Shown piece by piece: positions 26,624-36,891 of a DNA stretch of 64,000 nucleotides (position 1 is the stretch's first letter; the number at the start of each line of letters is the position of its first letter). Location: the NCBI RefSeq assembly GCF_003097235.1, contig NZ_QEQQ01000005.1, forward strand, positions 1 through 64,000, in the 5' to 3' direction. The position numbers and the translations under genes were made by a program. Source of the DNA: Pseudomonas sp. CC120222-01a. GTDB lineage: Bacteria; Pseudomonadota; Gammaproteobacteria; Pseudomonadales; Pseudomonadaceae. The notes under the pieces were generated by a model. That model ran no database searches. It saw only the letters and a list, made by a program, of their open reading frames with translations, and was not told where the DNA came from.

Positions 26624-29600
26624 ATGAACCTGCCAGCCCACCAGCACCCGGTGCTCGAGCTGTTCCACCCGGCCGTCGGCACCTGGTTCCGCCGCCACTT
26701 CGCCACGGTCACCGATACCCAGGCCCGTGCCTGGCCGCTGATCCATGCCGGCCAATCGATGCTGCTTGCCGCGCCGACCGGTTCGGGCAAGACCTTGAGC
26801 GCCTTCCTGGCCGTGCTCGACGAACTGTTCCGCGGGGGCCTTGAGCAGGGCGGCGAGCTGCCTGCGCACACTCAGGTCGTCTACGTCTCGCCACTCAAGG
26901 CGCTGTCCAACGATATCAGCCTAAACCTGCAGGCGCCGCTCGAAGGCATCAGCCAGGCACTTCAGGATCAGGGTCTGAAAGCCCCATGCATCACCACAGC
27001 CGTGCGCACCGGCGATACGCCGCAGAAGGAACGTGCGGCAATGCGCAAACTGGCCCCTCATATCCTGGTGACCACGCCCGAATCGCTCTACGTATTGATG
27101 GGCTCGGCCTCTGGGCGCGAAGGCCTTGCCAGCGTGCACACCGTCATCGTCGACGAAATCCACGCCCTGGCAGGCAACAAGCGCGGCGCCCACCTGGCGC
27201 TGACCCTGGAACGCTTGCAGGCCCTGTGCGGGCGCCCGCTGCGGCGCATCGGCCTGTCCGCCACCCAGCGGCCAGTGGAGCGCGTGGCGCAGTTTCTGGT
27301 CGGTCAGCAACGCCCTTGCGCGATCGTCGACGTCGGCCATGCGCGCCAGCGCGACCTCGCCATTGAAGTGCCGCCGGTACCACTCGGCGCCGTCATGGCC
27401 ACGGACGTCTGGGGCCTGGTTTATGACCGCCTGGCGGCCCTCGCCCGCGAACACCGCACCACGCTGGTGTTCGTCAATACCCGGCGCCTGGCCGAGCGCA
27501 TCACTCGCCACCTCAGCGACCGCCTGGGCAAGGAAGCGGTGGCCGCCCACCATGGCAGCCTGGCCAAGGAGCTGCGCCTGGACGCCGAACAGCGCCTGAA
27601 AAACGGCCAACTGCAGGTACTGGTGGCCACCGCTTCGCTGGAGCTGGGTATCGACATTGGCGATGTCGACCTGGTCTGCCAGATCGAGTCGCCTGGCTCG
27701 ATCGCCGCCTTCCTGCAGCGTGTCGGGCGCTCCGGGCACCAGGTCGATGGCATTCCCAAAGGGCGGCTGTTTGCGACCTCGCGAGACGACTTGATCGAAT
27801 GCGCGGCCTTGCTCGACTGTATCCGCCTTGGCGAACTCGATGAACTGCACATCCCCAAGGCCCCGCTGGACGTGCTGGCCCAACAGATCGTCGCCGAGGC
27901 CAGCAACCAGGCCTGGCAGGAACAGGCGTTGTTCGACTGCCTGCGCCAGGCAACGCCCTACGCAGAGCTCGACCCAGCGCATTACCAATCGCTACTGCGC
28001 ATGCTCGCCGAAGGCTACAACGGCCGCCAGGGCATCCGCAGCGCCTACCTGCACCGCGATGCAGTCAGTGGCACCTTGCGCGGCCGCCGGGGTAGCCAGC
28101 TGACGGCGCTGACCAGCGGCGGCACCATTCCCGACAATGCTGACTATGCGGTGCTGCTCGAGCCACAGGCGCTGAACATCGGCAGCGTCAACGAAGACTT
28201 CGCCGTGGAGAGCATCGCTGGCGATATCTTTCAGCTGGGCAATGCGTCCTACCGCATCCTGCGGGTCGAGCCAGGCCGGGTGCGGGTCGAGGATGCCCAG
28301 GGCCTGCCGCCCACCATCCCGTTCTGGCTTGGCGAAGCACCAGGGCGCAGCGATGAACTGTCCGCTGCGGTTGCCCGGCTGCAGGCACGCATCGATGAAC
28401 AGCTGGTGCTGAACGACGGTGATCTTGCTGCGGTGCAGCAGTGGCTGCAGAGCGCACTCGATTTGAACGAAGCCAGCGCCAGCCAGTTGATCGACTACCT
28501 CGGTCGTGCCCACGAAGTGCTGGGTGCCCTGCCCTCGCAACAGACCTTGGTGATGGAACGCTTCTTCGACGAGTCCGGTGGCACCCAGCTGATCATCCAT
28601 TCGCCCTATGGCAGCCGCATCAACCGTGCCTGGGGCCTGGCCCTGCGCAAGCGCTTCTGCCGCACCTTCAATTTCGAATTGCAGGCTGCGGCCAGCGAAG
28701 ACGCCATCGTGCTGTCGCTGTCGACCAGCCACAGTTTCGAGCTGGATGAAGTGTGGCGCTACCTCAACAGCCGCAGCGCCGAACAGATCCTCATCCAGGC
28801 CCTGCTCGACGCCCCGCTGTTCGGCGTGCGCTGGCGCTGGAATGCGGGCGTGGCCATGGCCCTGCCGCGCTTCGTCGGCGGGCGCAAGGTGGCGCCGCAG
28901 ATCCAGCGCATGAAGAGCGAAGACCTGATCGCTGCGGTGTTCCCCGACCAGATCGCCTGCCTGGAAAACATCGTCGGTGAACGGCAGGTCCCCGACCACC
29001 CACTGGTCGAGCAGACCCTCGATGACTGCCTGCACGAAGCCATGGACTGCGAGGGCTGGCTGGCGTTGTTGCGGCGCATGGAAAGCGGCCAGGTGCGCCT
29101 GCTGTGCCGCGACCTGCCAGCCCCCTCGCCGCTGGCCTCGGCCATTCTCAATGCCAGGCCATACGCCTTTCTTGATGACGCGCCGCTCGAAGAGCGGCGT
29201 ACCCAGGCGGTGCTCAACAGGCGCTGGAATGAAATGCACAGGGGCGATGACCTCGGCGCGCTGGACGCCGATGCGATCACCGCCGTGCAGGCCGAGGCCT
29301 GGCCGCAGCCGGGCAACGCCGACGAGATGCACGAGGCACTGATGACCCTGGGCGCCATCAGCCATGACGAAGTCCAGGACAACCCGAGCTGGGAGCTGCT
29401 GCTGCGCCAACTGGCCAAGGCCGGACGGGCCATGCGCCTGATCGATGAAAGACTTTGGCTGGCACGCGAACGCCTGAACCTGCTGCAAACGCTGTATCCG
29501 GCTTCGCGCCAGGAACCCGCGCTGGAGGTACTGCCCAGCTTCGACCAGGCCATCGACCCGGACAGCGCACTGAGCGAACTGCTACGCACCCGCTTGAGCG

Positions 29601-30922
29601 GCTACGGCCCACTGAGCGTGGCACAGATTGCCGCACCTCTGGGCAAGCCTGCTGCTGAGGTCGAGCAGGCGCTGGCCCGCCTGGAAGCCGAAGGCTTCGT
29701 ATTGCGCGGCCACTTCAGCCCAGGGGCGCTGGACCTGCAATGGTGTGAGCGCCACCTGCTGGCGCGCATCCATCGTTACACGGTGAAACGCCTGCGCCGG
29801 GAGATCGAGCCAGTCAGCCTGCAGGACTTCATGCGTTTTCTGTTCGACTGGCAGCACCTGGCCCCTGACGAGCGTTTGCGAGGCCCCCAAGCCGTGGCCG
29901 AAGTGCTGGGGCAGTTGCAGGGCTTCCCCAGTGCCGCCGGCGCCTGGGAGGCGGAACTGCTGCCTGCTCGAATCAAGGATTACAGCCCGCACTGGCTGGA
30001 CGATGCCTGCCGCAGCGGGCAGTTTGCCTGGAGCCGCCTGGCGGCGACGTTGGCCAGCAATACCTTGTCGAGCACGCCGTTGGTGTTGCTGACGCGTGAG
30101 CACATGGGCCTATGGCGTAGCCTCGCCCCCGAGCCTGCCCGGGAAGCACTTGGCGGGCGGGCACAACGAGTACTTGAAGCGCTGCAGGCCCAAGGGGCGT
30201 TGTTCTTCGACGAACTGACCAGCGATGCCCACCTGCTGCCCAGCGAGCTGGAAGCGGCATTGCAGGAACTGGTGGGTGCCGGCCTGGTGGGCGCCGACAG
30301 TTTCACTGGCCTGCGCAGCCTGATTACCCCTGCCGCCAAGCGCAGCTCCCGCAACAGCCGGCGCGGCCACCCGCCGCTGTCGAGCAGTATGGCCCATGCC
30401 GGGCGCTGGGCCTTGTTGCGGCGGGGCGGCGGCACTGTCGACGAGTACCAACGCTTGGAGCATATTGCCCGCGCCCTGCTGCGGCGCTATGGGGTGATCT
30501 GCTGGCGGCTGCTGGAGCGGGAAAGCGATGTGCTACCACCCTGGCGCGAGCTGCTGCGTTGCTATCACCGCCTGGAAGCACGTGGCGAGATTCGTGGTGG
30601 GCGGTTCATTGCCGGGCTGGCAGGAGAGCAATTCGCCTTGCCGGAAGCGGTCGGGTTGCTGAGGCAAGTACGCCGACGCGCCTTGGATGCAGGCTTGGTG
30701 GTGGTGAGTGCGAGCGACCCGCTGAACCTGATCGGGACGCTGCTGCCTGGGGCGAAAGTGCCTGCGGTGGGTGGCAACCGGCTGCTGTATCGCGATGGTG
30801 TGCCGGTGGCTGTGCGGGTGGCTGGGAGGTACAGCTATCTGGTGGAGGGGTCGGCGCAGGAGCAAGCGAGCTGGAAGGATACATTGATGCGTACGCCGAC
30901 AGGATTGCAGCGCTCGATCTGA
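26624..30922 (+). CDS. lhr: Large ATP-dependent helicase, Lhr family
   Basis: The 1432-residue protein is a superfamily 2 helicase. Walker A is PTGSGKT (51-57), motif Ia YVSPLKALSND, motif Ib TTPESLYVLMGSA, motif II DEIH, motif III SATQ, with motif V ATASLELGIDIG and motif VI QRVGRSGHQ. After the helicase core come a winged-helix segment and the long Lhr C-terminal region (to about 1430) characteristic of full-length bacterial Lhr (E. coli 1538 residues). Lhr translocates 3'-5' on DNA and is linked to repair; some relatives carry an Lhr-core glycosylase activity. No nuclease or phosphoesterase partner lies next to it. Confidence 0.92.
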   Translation: MNLPAHQHPVLELFHPAVGTWFRRHFATVTDTQARAWPLIHAGQSMLLAAPTGSGKTLSAFLAVLDELFRGGLEQGGELPAHTQVVYVSPLKALSNDISLNLQAPLEGISQALQDQGLKAPCITTAVRTGDTPQKERAAMRKLAPHILVTTPESLYVLMGSASGREGLASVHTVIVDEIHALAGNKRGAHLALTLERLQALCGRPLRRIGLSATQRPVERVAQFLVGQQRPCAIVDVGHARQRDLAIEVPPVPLGAVMATDVWGLVYDRLAALAREHRTTLVFVNTRRLAERITRHLSDRLGKEAVAAHHGSLAKELRLDAEQRLKNGQLQVLVATASLELGIDIGDVDLVCQIESPGSIAAFLQRVGRSGHQVDGIPKGRLFATSRDDLIECAALLDCIRLGELDELHIPKAPLDVLAQQIVAEASNQAWQEQALFDCLRQATPYAELDPAHYQSLLRMLAEGYNGRQGIRSAYLHRDAVSGTLRGRRGSQLTALTSGGTIPDNADYAVLLEPQALNIGSVNEDFAVESIAGDIFQLGNASYRILRVEPGRVRVEDAQGLPPTIPFWLGEAPGRSDELSAAVARLQARIDEQLVLNDGDLAAVQQWLQSALDLNEASASQLIDYLGRAHEVLGALPSQQTLVMERFFDESGGTQLIIHSPYGSRINRAWGLALRKRFCRTFNFELQAAASEDAIVLSLSTSHSFELDEVWRYLNSRSAEQILIQALLDAPLFGVRWRWNAGVAMALPRFVGGRKVAPQIQRMKSEDLIAAVFPDQIACLENIVGERQVPDHPLVEQTLDDCLHEAMDCEGWLALLRRMESGQVRLLCRDLPAPSPLASAILNARPYAFLDDAPLEERRTQAVLNRRWNEMHRGDDLGALDADAITAVQAEAWPQPGNADEMHEALMTLGAISHDEVQDNPSWELLLRQLAKAGRAMRLIDERLWLARERLNLLQTLYPASRQEPALEVLPSFDQAIDPDSALSELLRTRLSGYGPLSVAQIAAPLGKPAAEVEQALARLEAEGFVLRGHFSPGALDLQWCERHLLARIHRYTVKRLRREIEPVSLQDFMRFLFDWQHLAPDERLRGPQAVAEVLGQLQGFPSAAGAWEAELLPARIKDYSPHWLDDACRSGQFAWSRLAATLASNTLSSTPLVLLTREHMGLWRSLAPEPAREALGGRAQRVLEALQAQGALFFDELTSDAHLLPSELEAALQELVGAGLVGADSFTGLRSLITPAAKRSSRNSRRGHPPLSSSMAHAGRWALLRRGGGTVDEYQRLEHIARALLRRYGVICWRLLERESDVLPPWRELLRCYHRLEARGEIRGGRFIAGLAGEQFALPEAVGLLRQVRRRALDAGLVVVSASDPLNLIGTLLPGAKVPAVGGNRLLYRDGVPVAVRVAGRYSYLVEGSAQEQASWKDTLMRTPTGLQRSI

Positions 30923-31067
30923 TAGGCGCTGCACATCTGTCGGCGAACACCCACGGACGAGAATGATTTTCGCTACCCCGATTTTGATTTGCACTGCCAC
31001 ACAAGTTGGCTATGGTCGGGGTTTGCCCCAGGCCCTGAGCCTGACCGCGCCATCGCAAGGATCCCGT

Positions 31068-32687
31068 ATGAGCCTGTCACTTCTCAGCCGCTATGCCTTC
31101 TTCACCGCCTGCGTACTGTTCACCCTGGCGAGCCTGCCGTTCCTCCACCACGAATGGCTGTGGCCGTTCACCCTGGTCACCGGGGTACTCAGCCTGATCG
31201 GGGTGTTCGACCTGCTGCAACAACGCCACGCGGTACGCCGCAACTATCCGATCCTTGGCAACATCCGCTACCTGGTCGAGGCCATCCGCCCGGAAATCCG
31301 CCAGTATCTGCTGGAAGCCGACAGCGACGCCCTGCCCTTCTCCCGTGCCCAACGCTCGCTGGTGTACGCCCGGGCCAAGAACGAAGCCTCGGACAAACCC
31401 TTCGGCACCCTGATCGACGTCTACGAGTCGGGCTTCGAGTTCATCGGCCACTCCATGCGCCCGGCGCCACTGACCGACCCGGCAAGCTTCCGGGTCATCG
31501 TCGGCGGCCCGCAGTGCAGCCAGCCGTATTCGGCGTCGATCTTCAACATCTCGGCCATGAGCTTCGGCTCGCTCAGTGCCAACGCCATCCGCGCCCTGAA
31601 CAAGGGTGCCAAGCTGGGCAACTTCCACCACGACACCGGCGAAGGCAGCATCAGCCCCTACCACCGCGAAAACGGTGGCGACCTGGTGTGGGAACTGGGC
31701 AGCGGCTACTTCGGCTGCCGCACCGCTGACGGCCGCTTCGACCCGGAACGCTTCGCCGCCCAGGCGCGCACGCCGCAGGTGCGGATGATCGAGATCAAGA
31801 TGAGCCAGGGTGCCAAGCCCGGCCACGGCGGCATCCTGCCCAAGCACAAGGTGACCCAGGAAATTGCCGAAACCCGTGGCGTGCTGATGGGCGAGGACTG
31901 CATTTCGCCATCGCGCCACAGCGCCTTCTCCACCCCGATCGAGATGATGCATTTCATTGCCCAGCTGCGCGAGCTGTCCGGTGGCAAGCCGGTGGGGTTC
32001 AAGTTCTGCCTCGGCCACCCATGGGAGTTCATGGGCATCGCCAAGGCCATGCTGGAAACCGGCATCCTCCCCGACTTCATCGTGGTCGATGGCAAGGAAG
32101 GCGGCACCGGCGCCGCGCCAGTGGAGTTCACCGACCACATCGGCGTGCCGCTGCGTGAAGGTCTGCTGTTCGTGCACAACACCCTGGTCGGCCTGAACCT
32201 GCGCGACAAGATCAAGCTCGGCGCCAGCGGCAAGATCGTCAGCGCCTTCGACATCGCCAGCGTGCTGGCCATCGGCGCCGACTGGGCCAACTCGGCGCGC
32301 GGGTTCATGTTCGCCATTGGCTGCATCCAGTCGCAGAGCTGCCACACCAACAAGTGCCCGACCGGCGTAGCCACGCAAGACCCGTTGCGCCAACGCGCCC
32401 TGGTGGTGCCGGACAAGGCCCAGCGGGTGCTGAACTTCCACCACAACACCCTGCGTGCGCTGGCCGAGATGCTGGCCGCAGCGGGCCTTGAGCACCCCGC
32501 GCAGCTGGAGGCCAAGCACCTGGTACGACGCGTGTCGGCCACCGAGATCAAGCTGTTCTCGCAGATGCATGTGTTCCTCAAGCCTGGGGAACTACTGACC
32601 GGCGAGGTTAACGGGCAGTTCTATTCGCGTATGTGGCAGATGGCCCGGGCGGACAGCTTCGAACCTCATGGTGACGCTGCCGCTTGA
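31068..32687 (+). CDS. Membrane-anchored FMN-binding glutamate-synthase-like protein
   Basis: The 539-residue protein has two N-terminal hydrophobic helices (FFTACVLFTLASLPF and WPFTLVTGVLSLIGVFDLL), then a glutamate synthase central/FMN domain. This holds the FMN barrel (MSFGSLSANAIRALNKGA, GAKPGHGGILP, VDGKEGGTGAAP) and a C-x5-C-x4-C 3Fe-4S motif (CIQSQSCHTNKCPTG). It lacks the glutaminase and alpha-domain of GltB, so it is not a complete glutamate synthase. The start at 31068 follows AAGGA; an open frame upstream to 30963 has no such site. Function is not established. Its 3' end overlaps the convergent GT39 gene by 22 bp, marking the edge of a possible insertion. Confidence 0.88.
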   Translation: MSLSLLSRYAFFTACVLFTLASLPFLHHEWLWPFTLVTGVLSLIGVFDLLQQRHAVRRNYPILGNIRYLVEAIRPEIRQYLLEADSDALPFSRAQRSLVYARAKNEASDKPFGTLIDVYESGFEFIGHSMRPAPLTDPASFRVIVGGPQCSQPYSASIFNISAMSFGSLSANAIRALNKGAKLGNFHHDTGEGSISPYHRENGGDLVWELGSGYFGCRTADGRFDPERFAAQARTPQVRMIEIKMSQGAKPGHGGILPKHKVTQEIAETRGVLMGEDCISPSRHSAFSTPIEMMHFIAQLRELSGGKPVGFKFCLGHPWEFMGIAKAMLETGILPDFIVVDGKEGGTGAAPVEFTDHIGVPLREGLLFVHNTLVGLNLRDKIKLGASGKIVSAFDIASVLAIGADWANSARGFMFAIGCIQSQSCHTNKCPTGVATQDPLRQRALVVPDKAQRVLNFHHNTLRALAEMLAAAGLEHPAQLEAKHLVRRVSATEIKLFSQMHVFLKPGELLTGEVNGQFYSRMWQMARADSFEPHGDAAA

Positions 32688-34222
32688 GATGCCCTTGGGT
32701 TTGCCAAGACGTACAGCAATGCTTGAGCTTGCCCCTGCGCCAGCTTTTCTTTCAGGTTCCAGGTGTTGGGCAGACGCTGCCCGACACTTGAGTTTTCCCT
32801 GACGCCCACCCACCAGACCCTGCTGGATCTGGATGCGAGCGTATTCAGGTCAGAAATCAAAATCTGCTCTGATTTCGGATAGAACAATGATTTCCAGCCA
32901 AAGGTCGAAGCAAGCTGCCCTGAATTGTCGCCCTGTTCCCCGTTCTGATAAATCAGTACTTCACTGCCAGTCTTGTTGTAGTACTGAACGGTGTAATACC
33001 AGAACACATCATCAACCACGATCACGTCACCGGCTTGCCATTGCTGACTCAGTTTTTCAACGACGACATCCAGACGGATTTCTCGCCAGTCAGTCAAACC
33101 ATTCAAGTTTTGCTCTTCATTGTACAAGCGGTGCAAGCCTACCCCTTGCCAGGCCAGACAAACCAGAAGCGCCAGTAACCAAACCCGCGACTGTGCTGCC
33201 AATCTGGCCAGGATCAATGCCACGAGGATTGCCATTCCATTGGCGGTGAAGGACAAGTAGCGAATCATGAATAACGAAGCGGCATAAGACCCGAGCCATG
33301 CCAGCAACAGCGGTACATAGCTCGTTGCGAAGATCAGGGTCACAGGTTTGCAGGGATGCCTGTCACTGGCCGCCATGCTGATGGAAGCGCCGACGATTAC
33401 CAGTGGAATGAGCCAGAACAACCACCGCGAATAACCTTCCCCAGCGCCGAACGCAAAAAACAGCCAAAACGTCGAGGGTAGTGTTTGCAATGTGACTTCA
33501 GGTACCCAACTCACCCACGCGGTATGCCCTAGCTGACCCCAGAAGCTGGGTAACCAGGGCACATAAGCGAGCGCAATCGACACGTTGCAGATCCACCATG
33601 CCCTTGATTGGATCGGTTGCTTGCCCTGCTTACCATTGCAGAGCTGCAAGTACAGCCAGTGCGATACCACGGCCAACATTGAAAAATAGTGGCTATACAG
33701 CGCTGCTGTCATTAGCAGACCATAACCGACCAAGTAACGCAGACGCCACGGCTGCATGACCCAGTGCATCAACATCAGTGTCGCAGCCAACAGCAAAAAT
33801 CCGGTGAGCGCGTACATGCGCACTTCCTGGCTATAACGTACCGCCACCGGAAGTAAAGCCAGCAGAATTCCTGCAATCAACGCAACGCTGCGCGTGGCCA
33901 AGAGTGTTGTCATTTTGATGGCTACCGCCACAGTAAGGCAGCCAAAAAAAACACTCATCCCTCGCACAGCCAGCAGACTGTTGCCGAATGCATCCATCCA
34001 GAAATGCAGCAAGAGGTAGTAGAGCGGCGGATGTACATCACGAGCGGTATGCAAAATGATCTGCGCAAGCGGCATGGCCGCTAGCGTCACGGAATAGGCC
34101 TCGTCCAACCAGAGCACCGGATGCGTTACGTGATAAAGACGCGCCATGCATGCCAGCCCGACGACCCCCATGCACGCCAGCAGCCAACCGGTTCGAGCAG
34201 CTTTGGCAGTTGGCATGTTCAT
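32666..34222 (-). CDS. GT39-type membrane glycosyltransferase
   Basis: The 518-residue inner-membrane protein has about 10-12 transmembrane helices. The first loop has [15 protein letters not shown] with the catalytic Asp-Glu of ArnT/PMT-type (GT39/GT83) transferases, followed by [14 protein letters not shown]. Such enzymes move a sugar from an undecaprenyl-phosphate carrier to an outer-leaflet acceptor. It overlaps gtrB by 4 bp and is last in the gtrA-gtrB-GT39 minus-strand unit, where a serotype-specific Gtr transferase would sit. Base composition is lower in GC than the flanks. Confidence 0.85.
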   Translation of the reverse strand: MNMPTAKAARTGWLLACMGVVGLACMARLYHVTHPVLWLDEAYSVTLAAMPLAQIILHTARDVHPPLYYLLLHFWMDAFGNSLLAVRGMSVFFGCLTVAVAIKMTTLLATRSVALIAGILLALLPVAVRYSQEVRMYALTGFLLLAATLMLMHWVMQPWRLRYLVGYGLLMTAALYSHYFSMLAVVSHWLYLQLCNGKQGKQPIQSRAWWICNVSIALAYVPWLPSFWGQLGHTAWVSWVPEVTLQTLPSTFWLFFAFGAGEGYSRWLFWLIPLVIVGASISMAASDRHPCKPVTLIFATSYVPLLLAWLGSYAASLFMIRYLSFTANGMAILVALILARLAAQSRVWLLALLVCLAWQGVGLHRLYNEEQNLNGLTDWREIRLDVVVEKLSQQWQAGDVIVVDDVFWYYTVQYYNKTGSEVLIYQNGEQGDNSGQLASTFGWKSLFYPKSEQILISDLNTLASRSSRVWWVGVRENSSVGQRLPNTWNLKEKLAQGQAQALLYVLANPRASQAAASP

Positions 34223-35184
34223 CTCACTTCCTTGACGAAGGGCGCGCCGTCATTGGCTTCGGTCCGGCGGAGCACGCGCCTGATGACGTATCGGGGGCGG
34301 TGCTTGGACTCCATGTAGATTCGCCCGATGTACTCACCCAGCACGCCAATGCCGATCAGCTGTACACCGCCAAGGAACAGAATGGCGGTCATCAACGAGG
34401 GATAGCCCGGCACCGGGTTGCCAAACAGCCATTTGTCGATAACCTGGCAGGCCGCACTCAGTAGCGCGAGCAATGCGATTACACCGCCTACATAAGTCCA
34501 GAGTCGCAACGGCATGGTACTGAACGAGGTAATCCCATCCAGGGCCAGATTCCACAATTTCCAGCCATTGAAGCGACTCTTCCCTGCCATGCGCGAAGCG
34601 CGCTCATACTCGACCACCGCAGTCTTGAAGCCAGGCCACGACAGCATGCCTTTCATGAACAGTTGCTGTTCAGGCATCGACTTGATCACCTCCACGACCT
34701 TGCGATCGAGCAGGCGGAAATCACCCACGTTTTCCTCGATGCGAATCTGCGAAATGCAGTTGAGCAGGCAGTAGAACCCCGCAGCCGTGCATCGCTTCAA
34801 GTAACTGTCGCATGAACGGTCGCGACGTTTGGCGAGCACCACATCGAAGCCTGCCCGCCATTGTTCGATCAGCTTGGGAATCACTTCGACCGGGTCTTGC
34901 AGGTCGACGTCGATTGGAATGACGGCATCGCCACAGGCCTGTTCCAGCCCGGCGAACAGCGCGGCTTCCTTGCCGAAGTTGCGTGAAAGGTCGATGAGGG
35001 CAACATCAGGATCACCGGCGATCAGTTGGCGGATCTGTTTTTCGGTTTCATCCTGACTACCGTCATTGATGAAGATCAGCTCGACCTGATCAGCTTGGTT
35101 GACAAGCGCTCTTCGCACCGCGTCATAGAACGGCCTGATCGCCTGCTCTTCATTGAATACCGGCACGATCAGCGAAATATCCAT
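34219..35184 (-). CDS. gtrB: GT2 bactoprenol glycosyltransferase (GtrB-like)
   Basis: The 321-residue protein has a GT2 domain ([39 protein letters not shown]) that moves glucose from UDP-glucose to undecaprenyl phosphate. Two C-terminal membrane helices follow ([17 protein letters not shown] and [22 protein letters not shown]). The [10 protein letters not shown] ending is characteristic of GtrB and DPM1-like proteins. It shares overlaps with both neighbours (4 bp with GT39, 16 bp with gtrA), a tight three-gene unit. Confidence 0.88.
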   Translation of the reverse strand: MDISLIVPVFNEEQAIRPFYDAVRRALVNQADQVELIFINDGSQDETEKQIRQLIAGDPDVALIDLSRNFGKEAALFAGLEQACGDAVIPIDVDLQDPVEVIPKLIEQWRAGFDVVLAKRRDRSCDSYLKRCTAAGFYCLLNCISQIRIEENVGDFRLLDRKVVEVIKSMPEQQLFMKGMLSWPGFKTAVVEYERASRMAGKSRFNGWKLWNLALDGITSFSTMPLRLWTYVGGVIALLALLSAACQVIDKWLFGNPVPGYPSLMTAILFLGGVQLIGIGVLGEYIGRIYMESKHRPRYVIRRVLRRTEANDGAPFVKEVR

Positions 35185-35549
35185 CTACGCTTCTCCGTGA
35201 AGACCCATCGTGCAAACACAAAGCCCAGCAGCGCGCTGACCAGGCAGAACAGCCCGACGGTCAACGGCGGTGGCCAGCCTTGGCTGTCGGCGAGGTACCC
35301 CAGTGACGCACTGAGGCTGCCCATCCCCGCCACGAACACGCAGTAGCGCACGAGCGAAACGGGCACCCTGAAGGTGAACCAGGCATTGGCCATGAAGGAA
35401 AAGGACAGCGCAACGATGAATGCCAGCAGGTTGCTGAGGGCCTGGTCGTTGCCAGCCACCTGCAACGCGGCAAACACCGCTGCGTGAATAATGGTGTTGA
35501 AGATGCCCACGATCAGGTACTTGAGAAATGCCGGCATTCTGCGCTGCAT
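35169..35549 (-). CDS. gtrA: GtrA-like bactoprenol-glucose flippase
   Basis: The protein has four transmembrane helices ([72 protein letters not shown]) and the FNT...N-x-WFTF pattern of the GtrA family. It is expected to move the lipid-linked sugar to the outer leaflet. I take 35549 ([12 protein letters not shown], 126 residues) as start; 35537 is an alternative and a longer frame to 35657 lacks family sequence. It overlaps gtrB by 16 bp. Confidence 0.82.
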   Translation of the reverse strand: MQRRMPAFLKYLIVGIFNTIIHAAVFAALQVAGNDQALSNLLAFIVALSFSFMANAWFTFRVPVSLVRYCVFVAGMGSLSASLGYLADSQGWPPPLTVGLFCLVSALLGFVFARWVFTEKRRWIFR

Positions 35550-35610
35550 GCGTCTTCGAGCCTTGCTTGACTGGCTTGTGCACAAAACTAGGTGAATTAC
35601 TGCAAGGGAA

Positions 35611-35727
35611 CTACTGACAAAAATGCCAGTTGACGGTGATGGCGTAGCGGCCATCAATCAACTTGGCAGAGGCGAAGGGAACCGCCTGGTGCACCAGACG
35701 ATCTTCCTTCCCACCTCCAGAGCAGGG
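35611..35727 (-). pseudogene. Possible C-terminal remnant of an unidentified gene
   Basis: On the minus strand, this stretch reads DRLVHQAVPFASAKLIDGRY then AITVNWHFCQ and a stop at 35611-35613, with C/G-ending codons typical of coding sequence here. No start or upstream portion exists because the divergent opgC-like gene begins at 35736. It could be the tail of a gene truncated when the gtr cassette arrived. The similarity of NWHF to known proteins could not be checked, and a chance open stretch is possible. Confidence 0.25.
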
Positions 35728-35735
35728 CACTGACC

Positions 35736-36875
35736 ATGAACAACGGCCGCGACCTTCGCATCGACTTCTTCCGTGGCCTGGCGCTGGTGTTCATCTTCTG
35801 GGATCACATCCCCGACAACCCGCTGGGCAACTTCACCGTGCGCAATATCGGCTTCAGCGACGCGGCGGAGATCTTCGTGTTCCTTGCCGGCTACGCAGCA
35901 GTGCTGGCCTATGGCAAGGTCGCCCGGCGCGAAGGCTGGCTGGTGGCGAGCATGCGCATCCTGCGCCGGGTCTGGGTGTTGTACGTGGCGCATATCTTCC
36001 TGCTGGCGCTGCTGATGGGCATGGTGTTCGTCGCCAACCACCATGCCCAGCGGGACATGATCGAGGGCATGGGGCTGAGCTACTTCCTCCACGACCCGCA
36101 GCAAGCGCTGGTGGACGAACTGATGCTGCGTTTCAAGCCCAACCTGATGGACCCGCTGCCGCTGTACATCCTGTTGTTGCTGGGCTTGCCGCTGCTGCTG
36201 CCACTGTTGATGCAGCGTCTGGCGCTGGCTGTGGGCCTGTCGCTGGGGCTGTATGTACTGGTGCAGGTGTTCAAGTGGAACCTGCCGGCTCAGGCAGGTG
36301 GGGTCTGGTATTTCAACCCGTTTGCCTGGCAATTGCTGTTCGTGCTCGGTGGCGCAGCAGCGCTGCGTGGGCAGCGCACCGAAACGCAAACGCCCTTCCG
36401 GGTATGGCGCCAACCGCTGTTCGTGGCCGCAGCGGTCGTGGTGCTGGCCAGCGCGCTGATTACCCTGTCCTGGCGCTGGACGGCACTGCACGACGTACTG
36501 ATCCCACGCTGGCTGGGCGAATGGCTGTACCCGATCGACAAGACCAATCTCTCACCGCTGCGGTTGGTGCAGTTCCTGGCGCTGGCTTACTGCACTGCCA
36601 AGCTGGTGCTCAGCGGCCCGTGGCTGCAAGGTTGGGTGGCGCGGCAGAGTTGCAGGATGGGGCGCTATTCGCTGGAGGTGTTCTGCCTGGGCGTGTTGCT
36701 GGCGCCGATGGCGGACATGTTCAATGCGATGGGTGGGGATCGCTGGCCGGTGCAGTTGCTGACCGCGCTGGGCGGGCTGCTGGCCATGCTGTTGCTGGCG
36801 GGGTGGCTGGAATGGAGCAAGCAGCTGGGGCAACCCAGAGAAGCGTGCGCAGTGGCGGGACAAGGGGCAGCCTAG
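35736..36875 (+). CDS. OpgC-type membrane acyltransferase
   Basis: The 379-residue protein has about ten transmembrane helices and the OpgC domain start RIDFFRGLALVFIFWDHIPDN with conserved Arg-Asp and His. The C-terminal helices contain GRYSLEVFCLGVL. OpgC proteins add succinyl groups to osmoregulated periplasmic glucans. The opgGH genes are not nearby, so it may act on another periplasmic glycan. Neighbouring gtr-type genes make surface-glycan modification a possible role, by inference only. Confidence 0.85.
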   Translation: MNNGRDLRIDFFRGLALVFIFWDHIPDNPLGNFTVRNIGFSDAAEIFVFLAGYAAVLAYGKVARREGWLVASMRILRRVWVLYVAHIFLLALLMGMVFVANHHAQRDMIEGMGLSYFLHDPQQALVDELMLRFKPNLMDPLPLYILLLLGLPLLLPLLMQRLALAVGLSLGLYVLVQVFKWNLPAQAGGVWYFNPFAWQLLFVLGGAAALRGQRTETQTPFRVWRQPLFVAAAVVVLASALITLSWRWTALHDVLIPRWLGEWLYPIDKTNLSPLRLVQFLALAYCTAKLVLSGPWLQGWVARQSCRMGRYSLEVFCLGVLLAPMADMFNAMGGDRWPVQLLTALGGLLAMLLLAGWLEWSKQLGQPREACAVAGQGAA

Positions 36876-36888
36876 CTGCCCCTCTTTC
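36864..36888 (+). terminator. Terminator overlapping the opgC-like stop codon
   Basis: GGGGCAGC (36864-36871), loop CTA, GCTGCCCC (36875-36882), then TCTTTC. The stop TAG lies in the loop and stem. It sits between convergent genes with only 16 bp between stops. Confidence 0.75.
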
Positions 36889-36891
36889 ACA

